A DNA stretch of 34,889 nucleotides from Gnetum montanum (taxonomy: Eukaryota; Streptophyta; Gnetopsida; Gnetales; Gnetaceae). The DNA is taken from NCBI GenBank assembly GCA_015680685.1, contig MNCI01000593.1, positions 1 through 34,889 on the forward strand. The letters are read 5' to 3'. The notes under the pieces are model-generated. The model saw nothing but the letters and a program-made list of their open reading frames with translations, was not told the origin of the DNA and did not search any database. The translations under genes were made by a program, and so were the position numbers. Shown here one piece after another: positions 8,991 through 20,164 of this stretch; the first letter of the stretch is position 1, and each line of letters begins with the position of its first letter.

Positions 8991-9960
8991 TTTTCGATGA
9001 AGCGCTAGTAGTAACCAGTGTGGCCAAGGAATGATCAAACATCTTTTACAGTGCTTGGTTGTCGAGTGATTCCTTGAATAACCTTGATTTTGTCAGGATC
9101 CATGCTAATCCCTGTCTGTGAAATACAGTGCCCCAACACAATGCCCTCTTGGACCATTAGGTGGCTTTTCTGCTAGTTGAGCCGTAGGTTAGTGTCCACA
9201 CATCTTTTCAGAACTTGCTCAAGGCGGTCCAAGGCTTGATCGAACGTGGCCCCGTAGGTAGAGAAGTCATCCATGAAGACTTCTACACCATTGCCAATTT
9301 GCTACTGGAAAATGCTGAGGACAAGGCATTGGAAAGTGGTAGGTGCATTACACAGGCCAAAAGGCATCTTTTTGTATGCAAAAGTCCCCCAGGGACTTGT
9401 GAAGGTTATCTTATCCTGGTTCTCTGGCATAATTTGGATTTGGTTATAGCCACTATAACCATCCAAAAAGCTATAATAACGATGCCCCACAATGGTATCC
9501 AACAATTGGTCCACAAATGGGAGTGGGAAGTGATCTTTGAAGGTAGCCATGTTGAGCAATTAGAAATCTATACAGACCCTCCATTTGCCACCCTTCTTTG
9601 GCACGATAACGAGTGGATTGACCCATTCGCTATCGATAATAGAGTAGATGAACCCCGCTTTTAGCAATTGCTCGATTTCATCTTTGACGACCTGCTTCAA
9701 TTTGGGGTTCAATCGCCTTTGTGGTTGTTTTCATGGCTTCATGGAGGGATCGATATAAATTCGATGTTGGAAAACCCTAGGATCCACTCTCATTAACTTA
9801 AGATATGACTATGCAAAAGCAGCTTCCCATTTGTTCACCACCTTCAGCAATTTCTTCTTCTGTTTAGGAGCAACGGTGGCATTAATAATCATCAGTTTCC
9901 CATTCCTCAAAAATGCATATTCTAGGTGGGCTAGTAAGGGTTTGAGTTCCAAGGGCTCTT
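8991..9960 (-). pseudogene. Element B reverse transcriptase
   Basis: Motifs in order: PLELKPLLAHLEYAFL, NPKLKQVVKDEIEQLL, WVNPLVIVPKKGGKWR, DHFPLPFVDQLL, FLDGYSGYNQI, MPFGLCNAP, and the catalytic VFMDDFSTYGA, which is intact. KIKVIQGITRQP and the thumb region follow. The pattern is typical of Athila-clade RT. In-frame stops occur (for example at QQIGNG, LRLNWQ and DIRSFLG positions), so the copy is dead. It is in the same frame as protease and RNase H, as expected for a single polyprotein. Confidence 0.92.
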
Positions 9961-10257
9961 ATTTGAAACTTTCAAGGATTTGCAACTTTCCCCAATCATC
10001 ATGGTCATCAACAGTGGATACTTGTTGATGAACCTCTTCCAACGGGTCCATGCTTTCTACATAGGCTTGTACAAGCTCCTCAAATGGTTCCATGAATAGA
10101 GTGCTGTTAGCAGGATCAACGGTTGGCCACTGGGTGCCTTCTTGAGTTGTGGCTGCTACGTGTAGGCATTGTTGGACTTGAGATTCCTCGGTACACTGAC
10201 TGCATCCTTGAATAGATGTCCACTTAGCGAACCATAGCTGCTGCACATAGTTGCACC

Positions 10258-10735
10258 TGGAGTCATTGTACGTGATGCATGGAACATGCTTCTTCTTGAT
10301 CTTTCCAAAAGGATTTTCCTTTGAAATTTCAAGGGAAAGAACTTAGAGTCCTAGTCTTGCATCCACCATGCTTAGCCAAGCTCTTCCCATTATGATTGGG
10401 AAGTTCCCCTTGCAATTCTCAACACGGATGACAAGGAAATTAGTAGGATAGGACCGCCCACAAACAATGGCTACAATGTCCTCCACCAATCCCAAGGGAA
10501 TAGTAATGGATTGGTCTACCAGTTCGAGCTAAATGTTGCTCTTCTTTAACAGGGACAGGTTCCGATTCTTATACATGTCATGTAAAATCAAATTGACTCT
10601 TGACCCTGAATCCAAAAGGGCTTTACATGGCTCATTTCCTGCCACCTGGAGATAGATGAGAGGACTCCCTAGATTAGTCAATTTTCGGGGAAGGTGGCCT
10701 GCCTTTATCCAGTCGGTCACTGCGTGTGTAAGCAT
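10258..10735 (-). pseudogene. Element B aspartic protease
   Basis: NEPCKALLDSGSRVNLI holds the retropepsin D-S-G active site. LELVDQSITIPLGLVEDI and then NFPIIMGRAWLS (the ILGR-type motif) follow. The segment after it (VPCITYNDSRCN) is also in element A. A few stops interrupt the frame. It is in frame with RT. Confidence 0.82.
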
Positions 10736-11382
10736 GACTGTTTGTACATTGGAGGGTGTTTGGTTTGAAGACTACTCAAAGGGTGGAACAGTGGAGGCGG
10801 TTTGAGGTTCAGAGGCACTAGCCATAGGTGTGTGTGAGGGTGTGCTTAAGTTATTGGGCTGTCAGAAGGGATGTTTTAGAGGTTTGGCTTCTGGTCCACT
10901 TGGCTAAGGAGCTGGTTGTAGGTTGACAGCCTTCATAGCATTGCGTTGCTATGGTTGTGGTGGGATCTTCCCCTACATAGGTGGAGCAGGTGGTAACTAA
11001 GTCGGGTGCTGTTAAGTAGGGACGACAGGAGAAGGTGATGGAGGATAGTATAGATGTGGGCTTTCCCCCCTGGGTGATGGAGGTTGTGGTTGAAAATATT
11101 CCAGGGGGTGGTAGGAATTCTAAAATGTGGCATGACTAGAAGAGTCCCGTGGAGAGACTGGTTGCTAGACGTAGTACCCATAGGGATCTGGTTGTCGGTA
11201 GGGGTACTGCTGCCGTGGAGGTGGCATCCCCCACGCTTGTGGGTGCTGCCACTATTGAAAGTGTTCATAAGGTTGCGATGGCGCTCCACTTGGATAATAT
11301 CCTTGCAGCTGGTAGAACTACCTGGGATTGCCTTGTGGGTAAGGCAACCTTCGGGGTGTTTGCCTCTTTGCCAAACGAGGGT
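10736..11382 (-). pseudogene. Element B gag-protease linker, proline-rich
   Basis: Read on the minus strand, this stretch encodes a Pro/Gln/Tyr-rich region (PPPPYPYRQPDPYGYY, PPSPGGESPHLYYPPSPSP) that leads into the protease. Element A has a similar segment at 17649-18129. It has no enzymatic motif. Plus-strand open frames here (for example 11084-11533) are reverse images of it. Confidence 0.65.
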
Positions 11383-13228
11383 TCAACGCATACACCCAGA
11401 CTCTTGTAGGTGTGACACCATAGGACAGCATCCCTCAGGATGTTCGTATTGGCATATGTCACATTCATCAGCCTCCTCTGTGTCAGAGTCTACAACCTGT
11501 TCAGCTACAACAACTTTGCCCTTACCCTTATGATGGGCACGTTCAGCTTCCTTCTTTCTACGTCGATCACGATCATTACCTTGCTCTCTGGACTCCTCTG
11601 CAATTTTTAGAACACTTTGGAATCTTTCGTCCAGAGAGTCCCACATCTTGTCAACCTTTGCCGATATTTCAAAGGAAAATTTCTGTAGGGGCAAGGCTTT
11701 TTGGTTCACTGCTGCATCTAGTGGTGATTCCACCTCCTCTTCACAGAATCGAACCTCCCTGTTTCTGATGGAGGGATCCCGATTAAACTCTTCTGCACTC
11801 TCCTTCTTTCTGAGTTCCCCCTCTTTTTTAGCCACTTGCTCAAGGAGGTGCTACAATTGGTGGGCCCTTAGTTCTTATAGTCATCCCTGAGCATACATGC
11901 CAAGGATCTTTTTAGTTTCAAAGCAGAGCCCATCAATGATATGGCGAAGCTATGCCCGCTAAGAGTAGCCATGACCAGGGCACTTATGTAATAATGAATA
12001 GTACCTGCTCATGGCTGCATCCAAGGGTTCATGATTACCTTACTTTCAGCCTTGGATTTGACATCTCAGATTCGCCACTCTGTAGTAGGTTTGATACTTG
12101 TCGTTGAAGATCTCCAGCATTGTACTCCATCTCCTAATTGATTCTGGTTCCAAAGACCGGTACTAGCTTTCCGCTTCCTTGATGAGTGTGCGAGGGAATA
12201 GCTTAAGCTTTTACCAATCATTATCGATATTCTGCAGGGTGTAAGCGTCATGGAACACTTGTAGGTAAGTTTGTGGATCACAATTGTACCCCCCCTTCAA
12301 ACCTGGGGATATTGTTCATGTCAATGCATTTGATCTGGCTATCTTTCAAGTGCCTACTGGGTATCTAAATTGCCTCGACGATATGGAGCATCCTTCGAGT
12401 AGCCAGCAATGGTTCATTCAAGTCATAGTCCTGCTGAGGACCACGATGTCTGTGATGATTTCGACTACCTCTCCTTTCATGATGGTGAGCTTCGCATGAT
12501 TGGTCACGTGCTTCCTCATGTCGTTTCCTTCAGTCCTTACGACCACCATCACCTTGCTTCTTTATACCACAATTATGATCAGAGTATAAACTGGATGAAG
12601 GTAGTGGGGAGCAAGAGGATGGAGAAGAGGGAGAGGGATCACCACCACCCTAGTGTCGATCTCCCCCTCTGCTCTGATGACGACCTCGCTCTTCCTGCTC
12701 ATCTTTGCTTGTGCCGTGACCTCTCTTGCGTGACCCTCCATCTTCTTGGGAGTCCCGATCACTTGATTGCTTGTTTTGGATGATAGATTGGATGATCTGA
12801 TTCCCCAGAGGAAGTTCGGCTGAATGGAAATCATGAAAGATAGGCTCCCCATTGTCCTACAACCCTTGCAAGAATAAGGGGTTACTGAACTGTTTCCCCT
12901 TCATGTGTTCATACCGTTCTGCCTGTTGCTGATCTCGTACCCATTGGGCCTCAATGGGACAATAGTCCCAATAGTCATGGTCCTCCATGACGTACTCCAC
13001 ACCATGGTCTTGGATGCCTAGTCTGGCAAGATTGTGAAATAGCATTCCAGGAGCCGATCGGTCAGACGGTAGTATGATGTTGCCTTCCATGTCCCGCCAT
13101 CACAAGTGTTCATCCTGATGTACGATGAAGGTTAAGTTGGGGACATATTCATCTGGATGCATGTAGACCACCCAACATTCTTGTGGCATTAGTGGGTTGG
13201 ATTCATCTCGCTTGTGAGAAGAAGACAT
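11383..13228 (-). pseudogene. Element B gag
   Basis: I place the start at the ATG complementary to 13226-13228 (MSSSHKRDESNP), because it follows the primer-binding site by about 150 bp and A has a parallel start. An N-terminal region with LWRDMEGNIILPSD is followed by an Arg/Glu/Ser-rich charged stretch. Then comes a retrotransposon gag core (LQVFHDAYTLQNID, LKLFPRTLIKEAES, RRWSTMLEIFNDKYQ). The compact zinc knuckle CDICQYEHPEGCC (CX2CX3HX4C), near 11424-11465, has the spacing common in this clade. Frameshifts or compensating indels occur between about 12850 and 11835. Confidence 0.85.
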
Positions 13229-13309
13229 GTTGGATATTAGATGATCCACTACTTGGTGTACCTTACTTTTTTACTTAGTCTACCTAGCATGCGTAAATTT
13301 TACTATCTT

Positions 13310-13331
13310 GGGTCCATTCCAATGATGTGAA
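13310..13331 (-). other. Conserved leader motif of element B
   Basis: gggtccattccaatgatgtg lies between the primer-binding site and gag. Element A has the same 22-nt motif with two changes at 20086-20107. Nothing else in the leader is as well kept. It could be part of a packaging or translation signal (inference). Confidence 0.5.
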
Positions 13332-13374
13332 TAATAATTTTGGTAAGGTTAAATGGTGCATGTAAGACTAACAG

Positions 13375-13392
13375 TCCCCAGCAACGGTGCCA
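13375..13392 (-). other. Primer-binding site of element B, tRNA-Asp type
   Basis: The plus strand reads tccccagcaacggtgcca, against tccccggcaacggcgcca for the 3' end of plant tRNA-Asp(GTC) including CCA: 16 of 18 match. One base separates it from the 5' LTR. tRNA-Asp priming is typical of Athila elements. Confidence 0.85.
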
Positions 13393-13393
13393 A

Positions 13394-14299
13394 TGATGAA
13401 CGGGCTAGGTACCCCTACGCCCAACCATGCGAATCACGAGCATTCACACGCGACTCGGTCGAATTCCGTAGACTATAAGCACTTTGCATACACCAGACCT
13501 TAACTAGCAAAACCTTTTGTTAGAATGGTCATTATCTTCCCAACCTCACTTGTGATGTTCTGATTACGATGGTTAAGTGAGATTAAGGCAACTGATTTTT
13601 ATGGCTTTTTACTTTATCTTCTAGTGTCTAATTCTCGGAATGGAAAGTAAGGAATGAAATATTATGTAATCTATAATTATCCTAATTTATGTCCTAACTC
13701 TTCCTAGCATAAGTATCTGATCCCATCTTCCATGCACATCCTAAGCATCCCCTAACCACTACTGGGTTACCAAACGTTAAGCGTCACTAGGTTGCCAAGT
13801 GTTGGGTTTATGTTCGAGATGGTCGTACTTATGGTTTCTATGAACTATAAACAAGCGATAGCGATTAAAATAATAACAATAGAAACTTAAGGAACTATTA
13901 AAGCATAGAAATATTAAACTATTAAATGCATTAAATGACTAACTCCAATTGCTGCAAGGAATGATTGAAAAGCTTGTCTTTATTGCCGTTCACGCCAATG
14001 GGCTCAGGTACATCAGTGCTCGAATAAAGAGCTGGACACCTTTCTTACACCTACTATGGGCACTTGGAAAATATTCTAACTCTCACAGAAACAAACTGCA
14101 AGAGCTTTGCTACAACTATTAAAAAGGTACCTAAGTGTGGCGGGAGCCCACTAATTTATAGGCTGAAACAGGTGCTGCGTAAATGGGGCCATGTCGACCC
14201 ATCGAAGGATGCGTCGACGGGGCCATGTCAACGTTGCCGTGTATACGGGGTCCCGTATATGTGGCCTAGTAAATGCATTGACCATCTAGCACTTCATCA
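13394..14299 (-). repeat. Element B 5' LTR
   Basis: It is the partner of 979-1881. The TATA box is at 14160-14153 (TATAAATT) on the minus strand. The GC-rich U3 end (about 14165-14290) is where it differs most from the other LTR. Confidence 0.93.
14153..14160 (-). promoter_or_regulatory. TATA box of element B 5' LTR
   Basis: The coding strand reads TATAAATTAG, in the position occupied by TATAAATAAG in the other LTR and in the LTRs of A. GC-rich inverted repeats lie just upstream on the coding strand. Confidence 0.65.
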
Positions 14300-14304
14300 T
14301 AAGG
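14300..14304. repeat. Target-site duplication of element B, right copy (TAAGG)
   Basis: Identical to 974-978. Element A sequence resumes here. Confidence 0.93.
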
Positions 14305-14355
14305 TGTAGGGGTTAGGCAAGTAGTAGAATGGAGAAACTGAAAAATTTGTACCAA

Positions 14356-14371
14356 GGCCCCCATGACTAAG
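14356..14371 (-). other. Internal polypurine-like motif P2 of element A
   Basis: ggcccccatgactaag is followed by agcgaacctctggtagc. It aligns with taagagcatacctccgggtgc after the poly-C run of B. The insertion point of B is only about 50 bp away. Confidence 0.6.
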
Positions 14372-15678
14372 AGCGAACCTCTGGTAGCAATAAGATGGAA
14401 AAATATAAGAAATAAGAAAGATGGAAAAAATAACAACGACAATGCTAATAAAGTGGATGTCATGGATGGGGATGAAATGAGAAATTACTAATTGCAATAA
14501 ATGTTTAAGGAGAAGAATTTAACTATTGCACCAAAAAGGAATGCCAATGGGTCCTTCCCAAAGCAGGCTCATGCCCTTTATGCCCTGACAAACCCACAAA
14601 CCAAAAAGTCTGTAAGCTCTAGGAATTTCATTTGGAAGTAAGAGTTAAAAACTTACCCACAAGAATTTACCATGGAAAAACAATGCATCAACTAAGATAT
14701 GACTAATCATAAAACTAGCAATGAGGTTGAAAATGGAAAGAAAGATGGAGAGTAGAAATGGAATGGAATCCCAAGAGCAAAGTTGTGTAAAGTCCCTTGT
14801 GTATGTCATGGTTAATGTGACTGAGTAGAACTCATTCCAAATCTGGACTCAAACCAACCACACTGAGTGACCTCGCATCAATACACTTGGCCAATCCATC
14901 CTCTTGAAGTAACAAGAATGCCTCCACAAAGAGTCACCGTCATCCTAAGGAGAGCGAGATGGAGAGGTAGGAAGCGAGAAAGGGTCTTAGTTAGAGGGAA
15001 CCTTCAGGCATGGGTAACATGTCTTTCCAATGCCATAACTAGTGCTTGTAGCCCATATTGCTTTATTATGTCTAAGGGGTGTGCTTTGAATTCCCACTTT
15101 TTTTTTTCTTTTCCGTGAGAACCACACCATGCAAAGACTTATTTTTATTCAGTCAGCTTCCTGATATTTGATCAATGGTAGAATGGCAGAAAACCCAAGA
15201 AAAAGCATCCAAGCACCTAAGAGAATAGCTAGCACAAATGCATCGAATCCCCTTGAAGTCACACCCTTTTCAACCATTGAGTCTTTCCTTTAGTTTGAAA
15301 AATACCAAGCCACCAATTTGTTAAGAAGTTGATTAGAAAAAAGGGATTGTATAGTTCCAAGCTAAGGGAGACCACAGAGTTGAATGGATGAATGGACGAC
15401 ATGGACTCATTACCTATTTTATCAAAAGAACCATACCATAATATTAGCATTATAATTCAAAGGTAAAAATCAAACATTAGTAATCAACATTATTATGATA
15501 CAATCCACCATCATGAGCACTTTGTATGACGAATGAAAGTAAATCAAACAAAGAAATAGTAAAAATATGAACGATGGTGTAAGACAAAAAAGAAGTAAAA
15601 TTGAAAAATGTGTAAAACAAAAACAAAACAAAATACAAAAAGGGCTAAGGGCCTAGAATGGTTGGCATAGGTGGCCAT
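14372..15678 (-). other. Element A non-coding spacer
   Basis: This matches the spacer of B block by block: 14543-14567 (gccaatgggtccttcccaaa), 15073-15136 (hairpin block), 15249-15265 (ccccttgaagtcacacc) and 15373-15414. Unlike B and C, it has no TATA box with inverted repeats next to P2. I see no protein. AT-rich stretches and poly-T runs fill the gaps. Confidence 0.62.
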
Positions 15679-16760
15679 CTCCCCCACGACTGAGTTGGAA
15701 GTAGGAGATCCAAAATAGCGAGCAAGGTTGTCCACCAATAGAGGTAGTATTGGTACTGGTTGTTCTAAGCTCATGGAAGGATCTATAATAGCCAGTTTTC
15801 CAAGTAATGATCGGATATCTTTTACAGTTTTAGGCTGCCGAGTAATTCCTTGAATAACTTTAATCTTTTCAGGATCTACCTCTATCCCTGTTTGTAAGAT
15901 CTTATGCCCTAATACTACGCCTTTGTGAACCATTAAATGGCTTTTTTGCCAGTTGAACCTTAAATTGGTTTCTACACATCGTTTTAATACTTTCCCTAAC
16001 CAGTCCAAGGCTTGATCAAAGTTTGCTCCGTAAGTGGAGAAGTCGTCCATGAAGACTTCCACACCATTTCCTATCTACTGTTGGAATATGCTTAGAACTA
16101 ATCGTTGAAACGTTGTAGGGGCATTACAAAAGCCAAATGGCATATTTTTGTATGCAAATTTTCCCCCAGGACTGGTGAACATAGTCTTGGCTTAGTCTTC
16201 TGGGGCTATTTGTATTTGGTTGTACCCTTTGTACCCATCCAGAACACTATAATAGCAATGCCCTGCGATGGTGTCTAAGACTTGGTCAATGAATGGCAAC
16301 GAAAAGTGGTCCTTGAATGTTGCCATGTTTAGTAGCCTGAAATCTATACACGCCCTCCATTTGCCTCTCTTTTTGGGCACTATAACTAAGGGGCTAACCC
16401 ATTTGCTATCAGCATTGGGGTAGATGAACCTAGCTTTTAGAAGCTGTTCAATTTCTTTCTTAACTACTTGCTTCAGCTTTGGGTTCAATCACCTCTGCGG
16501 TTGTCTTCAAGGCTTCATGGGGGGGTCAGTGTAAATCCTATGTTGGCATATCCTAGGATCTATTCTAGTTAATTTGGGATATGACCAAGCAAAGGCTTTC
16601 AACCATTTATTTATCACTTTCAGCAGTCTTTCTTTTTATTAAGGAGCAAGCTTCGCAATAATAATTATCAATTTTCCATTTTTAAGAAACGTGTATTCCA
16701 TACCAGTGGGCAATGGTTTTAGCTCAAGGGGCCCTTACTTAAACTTATCAGCGATTTCCA
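15544..16760 (-). pseudogene. Element A reverse transcriptase fused to the end of pol (RNase H and integrase deleted)
   Basis: RT motifs are clear: KQVVKKEIEQLLKARF, WVSPLVIVPKKRGKW, DHFSLPFIDQVL, MPFGFCNAP and an intact VFMDDFSTYGA. After KTVKDIRSLLGKLA, near 15800, the frame runs straight into a sequence like the C-terminal tail of B pol (SPTSNSVVGEMATY, containing P3). About 1.9 kb present in B, holding RNase H and almost all of integrase, is missing. The junction keeps an open frame for 172 codons. Upstream stops (for example after QIAPED) show that the copy is dead. Confidence 0.85.
15679..15694 (-). other. Polypurine-like motif P3 of element A
   Basis: ctcccccacgactgag is identical over its 14-base core to the 3' polypurine tract of element B. 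It lies within the tail of pol. Confidence 0.62.
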
Positions 16761-16971
16761 ACTTCCTCCAGTTGATATTTTCAAGGTCAAGAATTGGAAG
16801 CTGGTGATGGACTTGCTCTAATGTGTCTATGCTATCGATGCAAGTCAAACCCTCAGTTGGTTCCATGCATATAGTTGAACTGCTCTCTTGATCAACTGTC
16901 ACCCACTGGGTGCCTTCTTGTCTTGTGGCTACTGCATATAGGCATCTTTATATATTAGTCACTTGTGCACA

Positions 16972-17648
16972 CTAATTGCATGTAGGCAATGTTAAACATT
17001 GTACAAACCATGGCTTCTGCATACAATTACACCTTGTGTCATTGTATGCGATGCATGGAACTTTCTTCTTCTTGATCTTTTCAAATATATTTTCCTTTGA
17101 TATTTCCAAGGAAAGATCGTGGATTCCTAGGAGCATGTCAACTGTGCTCAGCCATGCTCTTCCCATTATGATTGGGAAGTCCCCCTTACCGTTGTTCACT
17201 TGAATGACTAGGAAGTTGGCTAGATACAACCACCCACAAACAGTGGTGACAATTTCCTCCACTAGTCCCAACAGGACAGTGATGGACTGGTCGGCTAACT
17301 CTAAATGAATGTTACTCTTTTTTAGTGGAGGCAGGTTCCAGGCTTTGTACATTTCTTGAGAGATTAGATTCACATCAAAGAATCCAAAAGAGCTTTGCAT
17401 GGCTCATTTCCAGCGATTTGTAGATATATCAAATGACTCCTAGGATCAGAGAATTTCCTAGGAAGATGGCCAACTTTTATCCAATTGGTGATGGCATGAG
17501 TTAACATGACCGTATGCATTGAGCGTGGTCTTTGGGTTGAAGGGAGCTCTGAAGCTTCAAGTGATAGTGAGGCATTTGAAGAATCAGCCGCTTGTGGTTG
17601 CAAGGGCTTAGTTGGACTGTTGGTTCTAAAGAAAGGACTTTTCTTCAT
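16972..17648 (-). pseudogene. Element A aspartic protease, frameshifted at the active site
   Basis: GHLPRKFSDPRSHLIYLQIAGNEPCKALLDS matches B up to the catalytic D-S. A small deletion at about 17375-17390 (roughly 4 bp relative to B) then removes the Gly and shifts the frame. The rest continues in the next frame: LELADQSITVLLGLVEEI, DFPIIMGRAWLSTVD, VPCIAYNDTRCN. The downstream part is in frame with RT. Confidence 0.8.
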
Positions 17649-18129
17649 GCAGTTGTCAGAACCAACAGTAGGTTGAGGGTTAACAACCCTTGTGGCGTTA
17701 CGTTGCTATGGTTGGGTAGGGATTTCACCCTACATAGCTGGAGTATGTGGTAATGGAGTTAAGGGTGGAAGAGGTGCAGCTGGATAAGAAGGATGGTATG
17801 TTTGTGGCACGTCGCCCCTAGGAGAAGGAGTCCTATAATACTCATGAGCTTGGTAGTGAGGTTGAGGAGTAACGTGACTAGACATGGAGAGACCGTCTAC
17901 TACACGTAATATCCATATAGGTCAGGTTGCTAGTAAGGATACTGTTGCCTTGGTAGTGGCATTCCCCATGATTGTGGGTACTGCCATTGTTGATACTCCT
18001 CAGTTGGTTGTGATGGAGTTCCACTTGGATAATACGTTAAGGGTTGGTGGAACTATATTGAGTTACCTTGAGGATAAGGTAACCTTCGAGGTGTTTGCCT
18101 TTTGTTTAATCATGGGTTGAGTGCATACA
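17649..18129 (-). pseudogene. Element A gag-protease linker
   Basis: This Pro/Gln/Tyr-rich low-complexity coding stretch parallels 10736-11382 of element B and is degenerate. It has no catalytic motif. Confidence 0.55.
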
Positions 18130-20026
18130 CCCCAGACTCCTGTAGATACGAGATTATAGGGCAACATCCCTTAGGATGGTCATATTAGCATATCTTGCAT
18201 CCACTATCATTATCTGTATCCGAATCCACAACCTCTTTGATGATGGCAACTTTGCCCTTACCCTTGTTATGTGCATGTTTAGTTTCTCTCTTTTCTCTTT
18301 TTTCGCGATCACTACCTTGTTCTCTAAACTCCTGTACTAATTTAAGAACAGTTTGAAATCTATCATCTAGGGAATCCCACATTTGGTCTACCTTTGTTGA
18401 TACTTCTGATGCTAATTTTTGGATAGGCAAGGTTTTCCTATTCACCATCTCTTCGAGTGGTGACTCTTCTTCATCCTCACAGAATCTTACGCCCCTCTTT
18501 CAGAGGGAAGGATCTCTATTATATTCCTCCACACTCTCTCTTTTACTTAGCTCACCTTCTTCTTTAGTAACTTGCTCCAATAATCTTTGAACTTGATGGG
18601 TCCTAAGCTTAGATAGCCTCCCTTGGGCATACGTCCTAAGGGTTCTTCGTGTTTCATGCCTAAGCCCATCTACGAGATGGCATAGTTGATCCCTCTGAGA
18701 ATAACCATGGCCAGGACAATGATGTAATAGTGCATAATATTGACCCATGGTAGCATCCAAGGGTCATGTCCTCCTTGTTTCTAGCCTTGGATTTGCTTTT
18801 GCAAGTTGGACACTCGAGAGTACGTTTGGTACTTATCGTTGAACAATTCTAACATGGTACTCCACCTACGAATGGATTTCAGTTCTATGGACCGGTACTA
18901 ACTCTCCGCTTCTTTGACTAGTGTCCATGGGAACAACTTAAGTTTTTGCCATTCACTTTCTATGTTTTGTAAGGCATATGCATCATGAAATGCTTGTAGA
19001 TGATTTTAAGGATCGACGTTGTACCCCCCTTCAAATCGTGGGATGTTTTTCATGTCTAATCTCTTGATCCTAATATCTTTTTGGTGCCTTATTGGGATCC
19101 TAACAGCCTCAGTTATGTCTAGCATACTTCGAGTAACGAGTAGGGGTTCATCGCGATTGTCTCGTCTGTGGTGTCTATGATGCCTATGTTGTTCCCTACT
19201 CTCCCTTCTTTCACGGTGTGTTTCTCTAAAGTGCCCTTGTCCCCTTTCTTGATTATTTTGTCTATGACTTCCGTTTTGCTTACCCTTATCCTCATGGTCT
19301 TTTTCTTTGTGACTACATCAAGATCCTGAAGGAGAGGGTGAAGGAGATGATAAAGGTAAAGAAGAAGAAGGACCGTCACCATGATGGTATCTGCTTCCTT
19401 CTCTTTAGTGGTCACAACCTTGATCGCAATTACGATTGAAACGTCCATCTTTGTCATGTGTTCGTGTTCCTTTTTCAGACCCTTTGTGTTTGACAGTACC
19501 AGAATCTAGGTTATGGATAGTCAAGTAAAGATTTTGATACACATCCCTTGATTGAAGTCAATGGGAGGAACATCATTATGTGGGCGACTGCCTGAGGCAG
19601 GTTCACCACCCTCATTTTTGCTTAGAACATGTGGGACATTCTATGACAACTTTCCCTTCATAGATTCATGACGTCTCTCTTGTTGTAAATTCCTTTGACA
19701 CTGTGCCTCCATGGGTCAATACTCACTTGAGTCATGATCATGCACAATGTACTCTGCCTGTAAGTGTTGCATACCAATTCGTGTGAGATCACGAAGAAGC
19801 ATGCCTAGGAAAGAGTGATCAGGAGGTAACACTATGTTACCTTCTAAATCTCGCCAACACAATTGTTCATCCTAGTAGAGGATAAAGGTAAATATTATTT
19901 ATCAAGATGAACTTATACCACATGAAATTGTTGAGGGATTGGCGGAGTATCATGTGTACTACACCTCCAATTGTTCTCTGTATCAGACCTAGGTGGTGAA
20001 ACACTTTTGTACGAAGAAGGAGACAT
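18130..20026 (-). pseudogene. Element A gag
   Basis: The start is taken at the ATG complementary to 20024-20026 (MSPSSYKSVSPP), parallel to B. A charged Arg/Glu/His-rich stretch near 19150-19300 precedes the gag core (NHLQAFHDAYALQNIE, LKLFPWTLVKEAES, RRWSTMLELFNDKYQ, LLHHCPGHGYSQRDQLCHLVDGL). A knuckle follows, CKIC-stop-YDHPKGCCP, near 18160-18205, in the same CX2CX3HX4C form as B. The conserved segment QMWDSLDDRFQTVL lies just upstream of the knuckle. Stops and shifts occur at several points. Confidence 0.83.
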
Positions 20027-20085
20027 GATTTTTTATTTAGTGTGCAATGTATTATTATTTATTATTTTTCTTTAGCCAACCCCAA

Positions 20086-20107
20086 GGGTTCATTCCAACG
20101 ATGTGAA
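20086..20107 (-). other. Conserved leader motif of element A
   Basis: gggttcattccaacgatgtg matches the 22-nt leader motif of B (13310-13331) with two transitions. Confidence 0.5.
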
Positions 20108-20145
20108 ATATTTTTTATGTTTTGCTTAGCGCACAAACAACAAAG

Positions 20146-20163
20146 TCCCCCGCAATGGCACCA
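20146..20163 (-). other. Primer-binding site of element A, tRNA-Asp type
   Basis: tcccccgcaatggcacca matches 15 of 18 bases of the plant tRNA-Asp 3' end. It sits one base from the 5' LTR. Confidence 0.8.
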
Positions 20164-20164
20164 A

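Larger units (their letters stand above)
979..14299 (-). mobile_element. Element B: complete but decayed Athila-like LTR retrotransposon
   Basis: This 13.3-kb element has two LTRs of 903 and 906 bp that start TGATGA and end CTTCATCA, and it is flanked by TAAGG on both sides. It is read on the minus strand: 5' LTR, tRNA-Asp-type primer-binding site, gag, protease, RT, RNase H, integrase, non-coding spacer, a third ORF, polypurine tract, 3' LTR. By hand count the LTRs differ at about 6-7% of positions. Most differences are transitions, concentrated in the GC-rich U3 end, so the insertion is not recent. All genes carry stop codons. Confidence 0.95.

Noticed and set aside
9215-9664. Plus-strand open frame of 149 codons
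   Set aside because: It is the reverse image of the RT coding strand of element B, where all RT motifs are found.
11084-11533. Plus-strand open frame of 149 codons
   Set aside because: It is opposite the gag zinc knuckle and proline-rich linker of element B; it has no motif of its own.
12409-12783. Plus-strand open frame of 124 codons
   Set aside because: Antisense to the charged region of B gag; composition explained by that.
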